Assembly (NCBI RefSeq): GCF_001649575.2
Contig: NC_051452.1
Coordinates: 7,986,591-8,050,590 of the forward strand
DNA from: Kryptolebias marmoratus
Lineage: Eukaryota; Chordata; Actinopteri; Cyprinodontiformes; Rivulidae
DNA length: 64,000 bases
Direction of reading: 5' to 3'
Part shown: positions 13,153 through 25,660 of the stretch, piece by piece
Layout of the letters: the number at the start of each line of letters is the position of its first letter
How positions within the stretch are numbered: the stretch's first letter is position 1
Translations under genes and position numbers: made by a program
Notes under the pieces: model-generated
What the model saw: only the letters and a program-made list of their open reading frames with translations
Told to the model about the DNA's origin: nothing
Database searches by the model: none

Positions 13153-15350
13153 AAAAAAAAAAACAATTTATTTTTAATACGGTGGCATTTAACACCCGTT
13201 CAGCTCCAATGCCGTCTGCAGACATTGTGCACATGTGTATTCGAGCTCTTGTTACACCTCGTCACACAACTGCACCTCTGCTGATGCAACTCAGCCAACG
13301 TGTGCCTTTATGCATGTGTGTGCGGTGCGAAGACTTGGAGGCACACACGTGCAAACAGACTCCGATAAACCTCCGTTGGGAAACCCTTGTTTATCTGCTT
13401 CTTCCATCTTGTCAGCGTTGTTACATCTTTACTTGCATTGTAATTCAGTTTGGTGCTGGCTGCCGCTGTGCCTTCCACACAGACATGCTTGAACAGTCAA
13501 ACACACTAAGTCTGAGGAATTCTGTGCAAAGGAAATCCTCGGTGAGACAAACTGACAGCAGACATAAAGTAAAACTCACTTATTATACATAAAACAGGAC
13601 GTGCAGGGTGTGTTCATTTGTGCGCGGTGGTGCAGATTGTTTTTGCTCAGAACAATTTTAAATGGGACAAGAAAATACTAGATGTTTACACTGGCATGCA
13701 AATTTTCGCAAGCAAACATCTTTCGCTGGGTCTCCAACGTGAGAGCTTGTGCTGCAGATGCCTCTGCCTTGGGTCCCACTGGCAGAGTTGTCAACCTCCC
13801 CACTGTACACACAGCGTCACCTCGGGGATGCTCTCACAAAGAGAGCGCCTAATGAATGTGGAAAATGAGAATACCAGTTTGATGAACTCTGTTACTCAAT
13901 TAGCGCAATTAATTTTCCTGTGGCGCCGCACAGTAAAATGGAGTCGCGGATGATTGAGCCGCTGTTTTGCTATCTTATTTTATTTTTAGGCAGCTGCCTG
14001 CTTGTGTACCGCATACGATTCTGCACGTGTGTGAGTGCATAAAGGAGAAACGCTGGGAGATTTTCATGGGGGATCTCATTTTGTTTGTGAAAGGAAAAAT
14101 ATATTGTTCTTGCTTGTTCAGTGCACAAGAGTAGATTCTGCCTTATCGCCTCTAAGCTAATACTTTTCACGTCTGATTTAGCCTGAACTGAATTACAAAT
14201 CTGCGTGCCTTTTGAGAAGATAGTGATGGCAAAAAAAGAAAACAAACCACTGTTCCTCTCTGATATGATGAAAAGGAATACAATAACACTTATTTAATAT
14301 GATCTAAGGATGCAGAAATATGAACTAAAAGACAACAAAAACTTCACTTTTGGAAACGCTCTTTACTGCACTGATATAAAAAAAATACACACGGAAGACA
14401 ACACAAAGGAGCTTTAATCAAATATTTTAAGCATAACAAAGCTACCGATACTACTTTTATTCCTTTCAATTCTTGCAGACATTTTATCACGTAGATTTTG
14501 TGCATGAACTAGAATTAAACACAAATAGAATATATGTAACAAAGGAGAAAATTACTTTTTTGCCTTGAGGTCTAATGGATATTTATGAAATGTCACCTGA
14601 TTAAGCAAATTCATCAATTTAACATACACGTTGTATGGACGGAAAACAATTTTTTTCTAAGTTACCATAGTGAGATATAGATGGACTTTTGACATCGATA
14701 TCAATACATTACTCTCTGAAGTCAGATTAAGAATTGGCTTCCTGTATCGCAACAAACCACCCTTTACATCTTCAGCAAAGCACACTCTGGTCAAAACGAC
14801 AGTCCTCTCCATTTTAAATATGGTGATATAGTCAACAGGCCTCCAAAACCATCTTTGTAAACTGTGCCATCCGGTTTACATGAAGCCGTTCTCGCAGGTT
14901 GCATCATTGTTACCAGTTCATTTACAAAACAATCATTGGCAAAGTCTCTCCATATCTCAGTTCTCTACTCAACTCAGTTACTTTATTATCAATACTTTAT
15001 CTAGACTTTGCTCCTCTTTTGTTTGTTCCTCCTCCCAGTTTGCTGTCCCCAGTGATTAAAATGAGTTGCAAAAAATAAAGCTATGTATATTCCATTATCT
15101 GCTTTCAATGACACATCATGAACGATAGTTTCTGACAAGTGCACCTGCTTTTGATTGCATTCTGGATCTCCTCCATATATAATGTATATATTTTATGGAG
15201 AATGATCAGGTTTTAAACTGTACTTTAGTGCTTTGTATAATTTCATAATGGCCACTCCTGTTCCATTTTGGTTTTCTGCTGCCTGACAATTAGCTGTTTA
15301 TCATTGAGGGCTGTTTTTACTGATGCACTCCAAGATCTTTATTTCATTCC
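13153..15350. other. non-coding stretch
   Basis: No coding exon recognised. The patch 13840-13965 (ctcaattagcgcaattaatt followed by a GC-rich stretch) is motif-rich and could be a conserved element. From about 14260 the sequence becomes AT-rich and featureless. Confidence 0.45.
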
Positions 15351-15358
15351 TTATAGTT

Positions 15359-15582
15359 CAGGGGTGTCAAACTCTGTTCCTCGGGGGCCGTTCTCCTGCA
15401 TGTTTTAGATGTGTTCTTGCTTTAAAACACCTGGTTTAAATGGATGACTTGTTGCCATGCTCCTGGAGAACCTGATGATTTGGTGAGGAGGCAATTAAAC
15501 CATTTGAATCAGGTGTGTTGGAGCAAAAAAACCTAAAACTCGCAGGACAGCGGCCCTCGAGGCCTGGAGTTTGACACCCCTG
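15359..15582. mobile_element. hAT-type MITE, CAGGGGTG-ended, with 8-bp TSD
   Basis: Terminal arms caggggtgtcaaactc and gagtttgacacccctg are perfect inverted repeats over 16 bp. The 224-bp element is flanked by ttatagtt (15351-15358) and gtatagtt (15583-15590), a 7/8 target duplication. Arms and duplication length fit a non-autonomous hAT transposon. The interior is itself partly palindromic: acacctggtttaaatgg is answered by ccatttgaatcaggtgt. Confidence 0.88.
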
Positions 15583-15590
15583 GTATAGTT

Positions 15591-18500
15591 GCTCTAACGC
15601 TCATTAGTCCCTTGAATTCTATTCTTTCCCGATGGGTTCAATCTTAGTTCTGGACTTTCACGACTTGAGACACTTTTTGACTGGAAAGCAATTGAAGCCA
15701 GTCATACTTTGGAGGCAACCATGTCTGGTCAGTGGAACTCCACTTCATTTGGGACATTTTATAAAAAAATTAAAAAGAAAGAAATTCTTGAAAACATAGA
15801 TTTGGATGTCAATTATCAATTTGGAGTGTCAGTAAAATCACCTTTTGTTTGAGTCTACCAGATCTGAAAAATATCAGTTCAGAACAGACTTGATCAGCCT
15901 CCCAGCTGACATCTAGTTGGTTCACGCTGAGCCCTGAAAATGGACATCATGAAACAAGGTGTCAGTTTAAGCTTTATAAAGAACTTGAGTCACTGTCTCC
16001 ATTTGACATTTTGACCAGGTTATGTTACAGGCACTTAAGATTAAGGAGTAAAGCGTCTTGTTCGGTAGAAAAGTTGCTACTGTGGGTAGCATGTCTGTTA
16101 AGTTGAAGCCACTTTCCAAATCTATAATTGGCTCAAAGCTGGAGTTTTTGAGGACAGGTTTTTGCCAAATCAAAAGGATGATAAATGTCGTCTTACTACC
16201 AACCACCCCCACAGTCTGAACGGCCAAAACTGGTGCTGAAGTCAGTGTTTTGCTGAAGCCATTTGGCCAGAGCAGCTTCTTGCCACCCTCCCAGACCTGT
16301 TACCATGCAACCACGTCAAAGTGCTTGGCATCGCAGGGCCAACATGCGGGCACCCGGCATGCCCGCAGATGGTAGGGCGGTCAGAACAGGCTGTGAGAAT
16401 GGTACCCCTCAGTGCTCCCGTAAACACATTCACAGACGTACAGAGCTATCGGCTGTTGCTTTGTGTGCTGACAGCCAGGCAGGCTCGGCTCCCACTCCGC
16501 CTCTCCACGGGCTGATTGTTGCGACTCGTACTGTAAGCTATTTGAAGATCCCGTTCAGTGGTTGTTTTGAAGGTGGAATCGGATGTGGGACTATTGGTGT
16601 TTCTCTTCTGGGATAAGTGCCATTAAATTCAGACAAATGCAACTGTCAGCCAAGAACCAACTTAAAACAAACATAGGCTTGAGTGGCAGGTGGATGCTTT
16701 GGAACACCAGCATGGTGGCAGTTGGCAAGCAGCGGTGATAGTCGTCCTGCTGCAGCACAAGCTGCTCCTACTGGTGAAACTGCTGGTGAGTCCATCCCAG
16801 TCACTCCTCCCTGCCCCTTACACTCTCCATCCATTGATTGAAACATAAATCTTTTCTCTCCTCATCCACTGGCCGCCTTGTTCAACTATTTTTTTTTCCA
16901 TTCTTCTGGTTCTAAGTGCACTTTTATATTTGCTTTTTATATTAACTTTTTCTCCTTGTATGTATTGTTATTCTCAAACATCCTTTTTTTTCACTTTTCA
17001 TCTTTTGGGGGTTTTAAAGAAGAGAGAAAATCTGGCTACAACTGAATAAATTTGTCCTACCCACTTAAGTGCACACAAAAATGTATGCCTTTGCATGAAA
17101 ATGGACCTCTTTGAGGATTCGTAATGCAGAGCTATGCTGCATGATTAATACACCTGTCTTTTATTGTGAAAAATGACATGAATAAAGAAGTTTTAATGAG
17201 GTGCAAAAGTTTCAAACTAGAGTTTTGATCAGAATCTTGGCACCCTTATTAAGAACAATCTGTCATTTGTTCCTTCATAAAGAGCTTATGGCCACCTTGA
17301 GCCTGCGTTCCTCTGGTCAAGGATGAGATGTCAGCTGTAATGTTTGTGGCACTCTGTTAGGGCTTTTATTTTTGTTCTTACAAGCCCCCTGATGGCTCTC
17401 CCTTGACAGGTGCATTGTGCTGAATGAGGACATAAACTAAAACTGTGTGCTTGGCCAGTTTAACAACACAACTTTTGTATATAAGTCCCCTGGGATTCTC
17501 TTCCACTCCTATGATTTTGTTGATACTATTGGGTTAATATAAGTATAACGGCAGTCTACATTTTGTCCCAAGCATGTTTCTCTGCTGAGGAATATGGAAT
17601 GCATTTTGGAGTTATTTAGCATGAAGAAAAGAATAACTTGTCCACCAGGTCTGAGTCATAAAGCCACCAAACTGCAAAAACGTAGGTGTCCACTAGGGGC
17701 TGGCTTCTAAATGTATTTGTTTAGGCTTAAAATATCAGGTTTATAAATAGTTTATTAACTTGTGAGCTTTGTTATAATCCTAGAATAATGACTTGGGTTC
17801 TTAACTATGAGCTTCTTTGAGAAGCAAAACATTTAAAAGAATCCGGTTGTCATTAATTTAATTCCTTGGCATGTCTGTGTCCTGAACCAGTGGCCTGGAG
17901 GCGCTAAATATCTCAAGAGGAGTGTGAGGCGTTACTGGCAAAGAAACTGTCAGATTGTTTGACACATGGAGAAAATATTACATTAAAAATAATTAATTCT
18001 GGGTAAACATTTATACAAATAGTTTTTTTCAAGTGGTTCTGTGTTTAAAGGATTAAAAGCATAAAAAAACGACTTAACTGATGCACTTTTTTGATTTATA
18101 ACGCCCTTTTTTTTCTTTTGTAGACATCACTATTTACACAGAAGCCAACACACAGATGTAACATTCTCAGTGAAACTTTGTGCAAACTAGAGTAAAGAGT
18201 TAAAAAATGTTAAAAGCTACAAATCAGATTTAAGGGGAAAAAAAAGTCCAGTAGATCTCTGGGTTTTTACGCAGTGTTAGGAGAGAATCTTTTCCTGTTT
18301 TCCCAATGTTTACATGCATTTACAAATGAAAAAACAGGCCTCCAGTGGAGGACGGACTAATCTGTTGCTGTTCCAGGATGTAAAGTGTAAAATAAACAGC
18401 AATGGTGCGACAAGCGGTAAAAACAGTGCACTCACCCCACCACCCTGACATAATGAGATGCCCCTCATCTCCGGCTGTGCCTATATTACATCCCCACCCA

Positions 18501-19880
18501 TGGGGAAATCAGATTACGAAAAATAAATGGCTCTCACACCTCAGGTATGAGGAACTTTTCTGTTTTCAAGCTGATTCAGTCGGGGGCAGGAAAAAAAAAA
18601 GAGGAAAGTTCTTGAATTATCAGAGCTTTTGGACTCGATGAACCAAACTCTGTAGTTTCAGGTCTCATTATGTTCATGCAGGAGTTTTCAGCACCTTTTT
18701 ACAAATTTACCAGGTGTTACAAAAACGGTTAATTTCTGAACAGAGGAATGAAAAATTAACTTTCATTAACAATGATTTTGACCAATTAAGATTTGTAGTT
18801 AGGTAGTTGCTGAGTACTGATTTCAAGTTTAACACGTTTGTGTTTTTAAATCACTGTTAAAATAAAATTTATCATATCATTCAGATGGTTTAAATGCCTT
18901 TTTTTTAGAGGAGGGGGGTTTAAATATCCCCTCCAGGGACATGGAGCACCAAGCAGCGCTCCTCCTCTCCTGCCCGTTTCTTTGAGCTGTCAGTCAGTTG
19001 AGTGAGGGGAGAATTCTCATCAGCTTTTGTACTCGTTAACAAAAGGCGTAGTCTGTTGGGTCGTACATTTTATCCTGTGGATAACCCAGTCAATCCTGGC
19101 TTGTCTACCAGAGGAGTGACACTCGTTTCTCTTTTCAAGGTAACTCGTTTTGTAACAAGCGTTTGCACCAAGCTGTAAGAGTTGGCACGTAAAATATAAA
19201 TAACCTTACGGCAGGCTCGCTACAGAAGCTAATAACCAGCTAATTAACCAACTTTGGCGTGTCAGGCTCCTAACATAACTTTAGAGTTACTTTAAAATGA
19301 TAAACAACGATAAAATTATATTAAAAAAAGCCTATTAAGACCAAACAGGCTATTGACTTTAGTGTTACAATTTCAAATTTTTGTTCAAAAACAAATCCCT
19401 TGAAATCATAGTATATTTCATTAAGGTGTTCATACTATCAATATCTCATACTGGCCCATGCCCACTTGTGACACAAGGCTTTGTTGCTGAATCTACAGAA
19501 CTGTAAAGAAAAATCTAAATGTCAGTAAATGAATCTTCGAAACAAAACCAATTTTTCTTTATTTACTAGGTACTTTAAAAAGGCAGCATAGTAATATTAA
19601 ATGTCTGTTTCAGTCTAAGATATCAACTACTTGAGTTTGTGCCAGAAAACTGCAGTTTAAGTTCTCTACAGCATCTTTCCTTGAACAGACGATTTTTTAA
19701 AAGAGCGGTTTATTGTGGTGTTGCTGTAGTCGTATGTTTTACGTTAAGTTTGTGGTAATTATACTGTGTAAAAGCAGCTATCGATTTTTTTTCATGGTGC
19801 TGAGATTGATGTTGTCGGTATCCTTTTCTTTCTTTTTTTTTTTTTTTGCCTGCTTCTTTGCCAACTTAACTTTTTTTGGC
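15591..19880. other. non-coding stretch
   Basis: No gene recognised. GC-rich patches occur at 16230-16620 and 16680-16830, and a purine/pyrimidine-balanced patch at 17290-17500. All are open by chance in several frames, with no consistent splice structure. A fragment at 17805-17850 (gagaagcaaaacatttaaaa) weakly resembles the retroelement tail at 1-225. Confidence 0.45.
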
Positions 19881-20530
19881 AACCCATCTATCCTCTGTGT
19901 GTGTGTGTGACATAATGTGTGTGTCTGAGAGTGCGCTCAAGAAGCCTTCAGGTCCAATACTTTATAGGTCCTGGCTTATCTGTGTGATTTACAGTTCGGT
20001 GCTTGTGAGAAAGAGAGTGGCAGACAAGGTACGCCATCGATCGACAGTCACCATGAGATGTGTGTGTGTGTGTGTGTGTGCGCGCGCCAGACAGACTATT
20101 GCATTAGAACGAACTTGGCTTCTGCTGCTCAGACTGTGCCCTAATTGTCAGGCTGGAAAACAGATGGCAATGAATTCCATGTCCCCGACACACACACGTG
20201 CACACACACACATGGACACAAACAAGATGACAAACTTGTATGCTAATATTACAGTTCTGCTTCTTATCCCACAAGAAATAATTTGTGTTATGCAAAGTTA
20301 TTGCGCTGGACCTGAGTTTTCTGGATGCGGGCTGTTTCATCCAGTGTGACGCCCTAATTTTCACTCTGTGTGTGTGTGTGTGCAGAACTGAAGGTCTGGT
20401 GAGGGACGTGGCACCCGTAGGTGGTGCTTTCGCTCAGTGTGTGTGCTGTACCGCACGCCTTCACATCCCTTGCAACACCGCGGGGTTGCAGCTTAACGTG
20501 TAAACCGACACACACAGCGTCACACACGAG
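19881..20530. repeat. TG/CA microsatellite belt with a TG-CG tract
   Basis: Separate TG or CA runs lie at about 19893-19908, 20059-20087, 20188-20213 and 20367-20382. The run at 20059-20087 is (TG)n followed by CGCGCGC, alternating purine-pyrimidine throughout. Open frames across these runs are artefacts of the dinucleotides (repeated cysteine-valine). Confidence 0.9.
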
Positions 20531-21061
20531 GAGAAATGAGAACTTGTGTAGTCATGAACCCTGCAGATCTTACGGCACTATCGCTCTCGAAAGCTAATTT
20601 GTTAGCAGAAGTCTTTTGTCCTCTAGTAGAGGACTTTGGTCTGTATTACAAAGGTGGGGACACACATGAAAGCAAATTTGAGGTAAAGGAGTGAGTGACA
20701 GAGTGTTAAGTTGGTTAAATGACCTAAATCACCTGAGAATATTTTTAAGAAACTTTACTTTAATGAAATAGGCCAATGAGAAGTTGAATTTTGACAGAAT
20801 TCAAGGTGAAACCTTCCAGCAGATCTACACTTATAGAAGATTGATATTATTTCATAATCTAGTTATGAATTAAACTTTAAAGACATCATAAACCATAAAA
20901 AAGTTTGAAGAATACAAGAGATGAAAATGTGCAATTTGGATTCATTTCTTGTCTAGAACTGAGATCTGAATTTGTGAGTCGTACTGATTTTCTAAATTAT
21001 CGTCATCTTTATCAGGTGGCTTTTAAAGATCAGATGTTTGAATAATTCTCAATCTGTTGTG

Positions 21062-21340
21062 CTTGAAGCATGTGTTGGGTATCACTCTCAGCTACTACCA
21101 CGCCGAATGTTAGCCGACGGTTTGTAAAACTGACTGAGTTGTAACCATTGTTGTGTTTAATAAGGTTAATTATCTGTGGCGGTCATACTGAATCAGGTTG
21201 ACTCCAATAGGTAATCAGTTGTAGATGTGCATCAAGTGATTACTTTGAGAGTTTTATTAAAATCCACTCAGGGGTTTATGAAATATTTTGCTAACAGACG
21301 CAGGCAGTTACATTTCATGGCAGTTGGCAATGAATTTACC
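21062..21340 (-). repeat. family A copy, single core, minus
   Basis: Shows module H reversed (ctctcagctactaccacgcc), module W (ctgtggcggtcatactgaat), gttgactccaataggtaatc and module K (tatgaaatattttgctaaca). It ends near atggcagttggcaatgaatt. The palindromic outer end is not recognisable. Confidence 0.8.
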
Positions 21341-21439
21341 AGGAATAAAAAAAAAAATGCATTTCACTAGATCTGGCCAAATGCACGACTTACACTTCTA
21401 TAAAGGTGTTTATACAACGTATGTATGTATGTGTATATA

Positions 21440-21444
<5 letters not shown>

Positions 21445-21474
<30 letters not shown>
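21445..21474. repeat. (TA)n microsatellite
   Basis: Thirty bases of pure TA preceded by gtatgtatgtgtatataa, a degenerate GTAT/TA start. Confidence 0.95.
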
Positions 21475-21481
<7 letters not shown>

Positions 21482-22012
21482 GATTAAGGTTGCCATGGCG
21501 CTGGTAAAGCAGCAGCCACCACATGCAGCTCAGTTTGAATGTTTACTGTTTTTTTCTTAGTCTTTCTTCAGACAGTGTATTTCTTTTTTAGGAGTAAAGT
21601 ATTAAGTAAAAGTGAGAGTGAAGTAGATAAAGTGGAAAATATTAATTCAGTAATTTTCTGCAAAGGATCAATGAAGTATCCATCTATCTTATAATATAAT
21701 GCAAATAAGCTTTTATAAACATCTAATAAGTGCAGATTTTTTGTTAATGAAAAGTGGTGCTTTAACAAAATCTTGACTACAGCTTGTATTTTTGGATCTG
21801 CTCTGGTCATTAGACACATCGTGGGGTCATGATTCGGTGTGAAGAGGAACATTGCTGCTTGTTAAAAAGTGAAACTGATTCATGCTTGTAAAATGGTGAC
21901 AAACTGTCCTGGCACTTGTTTTTTTTTGTGTGTTCGTATATTGCAGGTTTAATCTCTTATGTTTTGTGCCAGTCATCTCTTCAGTATCACTTTACTTTTG
22001 TGTGTGTATGCA

Positions 22013-22013
22013 C

Positions 22014-22052
<39 letters not shown>
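22013..22052. repeat. compound (TG)n(AG)n microsatellite
   Basis: A TG run of about 22 bases passes directly into an AG run of about 19 bases. Confidence 0.93.
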
Positions 22053-22856
22053 CTTTTGGCAGCCAGCTACTGCCTTTAGTGTCAAAAGTGTTTCATTCAG
22101 AGCCAGATGAAATCCCTCCTGCTTCCACAGCAGCGATCAGACGACATATCATGCAGTCGTCGCTGCAGGCTAACGTACACGCGCTCACACAGACGCAGGT
22201 GGATTTTTATTGCGTGTGTGTGTGCATGCAGCTGAGGAGCTCATTACACAATCCCAATTCCCCCTGCTTTCAACAGCATCATCTTCTCTCAAAAAAAATG
22301 TGGGGAGGGGGGAAGCATGCTTGTATGAGGAAAAATACATAAACACACAGATTAGAAACCTTTAAAATACACATGGGATGAAAGGGAATGAATGACAGCT
22401 TAAAACATGCAAATGGAGCCATTACCTGCTTCCACATAAACGAGGCGAGCACGCTTCCCCCCCAAAAAAACTAAATAATTCCTCGCTCGTGCACTGTAAA
22501 CTGCTCAAATTAGAAAGCAGATGAAAACAGAATTTGTTTTTGCACAAAGTTCTGTGCGCTTCAAAGAGAATTTTCCAGCTATTTTTACCCAACTTTCTGG
22601 TAGGGAGGCCGCTTTAAGAAGTTCGGAGACGAAGATGAGCAAAGAACAACACCGCAGACTTTTCTTGATTAAAAGTATATTCTTATCTCGGTGAGCTGAG
22701 TTTGACACTCGTTCATCTTTTTGGTTTAGGTTTGCTCAAGAGATGGCTGATGGGTATCTAATCACCCTTCAGCCGTTTTTCTGGGAAGCTTTTTTCCCTT
22801 ACAGATGGTTTGCCTGTTTCTGTAACAACTTAAACATCATTACGTTGGAATATATA

Positions 22857-23622
22857 GCTGGTTCAGAAAGTATTCCCTTTTTATGTTGCAGACTTATGCT
22901 ACAACCATTTAAATTCAGTTTGTCTCCTATTTTACACTCAATACCTCATAATGACAAAGTGTAAATGGAATTTTCAATACATTTTTAAATTTATTAACCA
23001 AAAAAACCTGAAATATTACATTTACGTAAGTATTCAGATGCTTCACTTAGTTGAAGCACCTTTAGCAGTGTTTAAGACTTCTGTGTTGTCTTCACTGTGT
23101 GCTTTGGGTCATTGTCAAGACTACGGTCCATCTGGACCAGAACGTCCCGCCACATGAACAGCTTCTTTCCCTCAGCCACTAAACTGCTGAACAACAGAAA
23201 ATTGACTCTACCACGATACATCCACTTTATCCACCTGCTATTATGCACATGGACACTTTAGTTAATTGTTTCATTGTTTACTTATTCATTTGTATTTGTT
23301 TTATTTGCACCATTGCACCAAAATAATTTCCTAGCCTGTAACTTGCTTACTGGTAATGACAATAAAGCGATTCTGATTCTGATTGTCATGTTGGATGGGG
23401 AGATTTTAGCTCAGTCTGAGTTCCTGAGCGCTGAGGAACAGGTTCTCATAAAGGACATATTTGTATTTTTTCGTTCAGCCAGCTTTCCAACCTCCCAGTC
23501 CCGTTGGTAAAAAGAAACCCACTTTTTAATGCTGCCGCCACCATGCTTCACTGTTCTTCTGCACATAGTCATGTTGGAAGATGAAGCTTCAACCCAATCA
23601 GAATACTTTCTGAACCTTTTGT
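22857..23622 (-). pseudogene. Tc1-like transposon relic, interrupted
   Basis: Terminal arms are ggttcagaaagtattcc at the left and its inverse at the right (gaatactttctgaacc), next to TA-rich flanks as expected for Tc1/mariner. On the minus strand the transposase signatures VKHGGGS (23531-23551) and DNDPKHT (23096-23116) remain, in the right order. The PDLNPIE region with the third catalytic acid is missing: after DNDPKHT the sequence passes into the 3' end of the element. The frame is also broken by a LINE insertion between the two motifs. This is a non-functional relic. Confidence 0.9.
23118..23381 (+). mobile_element. 3' end of an L2/CR1-like LINE inserted in the Tc1 relic
   Basis: The insert encodes RHMNSFFPSATKLLN-like residues (from 23149), typical of the C-terminus of L2/CR1-group reverse transcriptases, then an AT-rich 3' UTR. 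It ends aataaagcgattctgattctg, a short-repeat tail used by such LINEs. It is flanked by a perfect 7-bp duplication attgtca (23111-23117 and 23382-23388). Joining the flanks restores the expected Tc1 order, so this LINE arrived after the Tc1 element. It is strongly 5'-truncated. Confidence 0.85.
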
Positions 23623-25344
23623 ATATAATTCCAGTTTATCCACTCATTTTACTACATACTCTTGCTTAGTATGTTCCAAGAAAGTTTAACTTTACTACAT
23701 TTCTGACCATTTTATACTAAAGTCAAATTTTCAGCATTAATTTACCCAGTTTCAGTGTTGGTTACTGCCCAAAAAACAAAAAACAAGACCACAATTATCT
23801 AAAATAAATAAATAAATTTTGGTGTCATAACCAAGAGCTGGAGGGGTGTATCAGTTTGAGTTGTTGCCCCATGATTATAGCATGTTCTTCAGGATGTGCA
23901 ATCATGTGTAAATACATGTTTGACCTTAATTTCCATGGAGCAAATTACTCCATTTTTTTTGTAATTAGTTTGTTCATCATTTTCTGCAACCCTCTCTCCT
24001 TTCACGCTCATACCCATACTCTACCAGAGTGTAGATCTTGACTGGAGTGTGTGAGAGTAGATAAACCTCTGTTGTGACAGATGTGAGTGTGTATGTGTGT
24101 TTATGTGTGAGTGGCTCATGAGTAATGGCCAGTGGCAGGTAGAAAGGTGATGGATTGCCTGATTAGTGGTCTGGCAGGGCTCTCCTTACAGATGGGCTGT
24201 TGGTTGTGGGCATCTGGCCTTGACATGCGCGCACACTCACAAATACTGGAGGCAGCGACTGTGCACACACACACACACACACACACAAGCCACTATATCT
24301 ACACTTGTGTAACCCATTGAGAAGTGCACAAATAAAAACTTTTTTCTCTTTTTGCACCATCTGCCCGGTGTCTTCCCCTTTTCCCTTCTCCGTCCTCCGT
24401 ATGCCCTTCTCTTTCAGGGTGTATCTGTGTATGTGTGTGTGTGTGTGAGAGAGCTCGTGTCCCCATGCTTTGCTCGTTAGTCAGTGTAATTACCAGGGAA
24501 GGGGAGCAGATTAGGGTGTTTACGCGCCAGGATGTTTACATGGGCGAACACACATGCTGCCTGTATCACTGTGCAAGGGATTAAAGACGTGCACTTTCAC
24601 TCAAGCGGAGCTAAAGCTGACAAATTTAGCAGTATGTGTGCATATTCATCCATGACTCATGCAAAAATACTCATGATCATACGAATAGGGAAGATTTTGT
24701 GTGTTATCTGCACACAGATGGGGAAAATTGCATCATTCTGCCGTGATTGAAGGCAACCAAAGTCCAAAGACAGATGGTCTAATTGATGTCTATTAGGTAT
24801 AGAAACTCAAACACATCAATTCAACCTTCCACTTTAAGTTAAAGTGAGTGTATCAAGCTTAATGCCAGCTTTCAATATGGTAAATTTTCCACTGAGTAAA
24901 ATAGAAACAGTCTTATCACATCACATGTTCATACCTACAGCAGAGGATCCAATTTAATTTAAAAATCAGATTTAGCGTTAAGGAAATGCAATTTTGAGCT
25001 CCAAATTGCTATTGTGAAATTGTCCTGTTCGGAGGACGACAATAAATGGACTTTTAGTGGAAGGAGTCATGTTTGACTTAAACCTGCCAGTGGCTTGAGT
25101 CAGATGCAGGAGTTTGTCCATTTTAAGATTATTAGAATGAAATTATGAATCTTTACATTTTTTTTCTCTGCAGAACATTGTAATTACTGTACCTTTAAAA
25201 TTGAAGAAAATAAAGATTCCACTTAAGGTTTTACAGTAGTGATAAGCAAGTTAACGGTGAAGGTTAAAGAGGTGATGATACTGGCTGGTTTCTGCTTGCT
25301 GCCGTGAAAGGCGAGTAATAATGTAAATGACAAAGTGTGCATGA
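23623..25344. other. non-coding stretch with microsatellites
   Basis: Contains (CA)n at 24263-24287 and (TG)n at about 24433-24447, and a (AAAT)n patch near 23803-23818. The rest is unique AT-rich DNA. No exon structure was seen. Confidence 0.5.
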
Positions 25345-25660
25345 CACTTGTCTGTTAGCAAAATATCTTGTCAATCACAAAACAAATATTAAAACTCCAA
25401 ACTAATCAGTGGATGTGCATCCTCAACTGATGACCTTTTGGAGTAAAACCACTTCAATATGGCCAACACAGCTAATCAACCATATCAAGCACAAAAATGG
25501 CTTCAACTCAGTCAGTTATGCAGATATTGAGCTAGAATATGGTGTAGTAGTAGCTGAGAGTCATCCCCAACCCGTACTAACAGATCACACAAGAGCTTTG
25601 TTTAAAATTTTGGCGAGCAAGGCACTGGAAGATACCCATTCCTTCAATGTTTGCTAGTTA
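25345..25660 (+). repeat. family A copy with palindromic end, plus
   Basis: Starts with ctgttagcaaaatatcttgt (K), then W (caatatggccaacacagcta), H (ggtgtagtagtagctgagag) and finishes with the outer end cccattccttcaatgtttgc. A clean single-core copy except for a decayed start. Confidence 0.82.

Noticed and set aside
19876..20349. 157-residue plus-strand open frame
   Set aside because: Runs through TG/CA microsatellites (repeated C-V and T-H residues).
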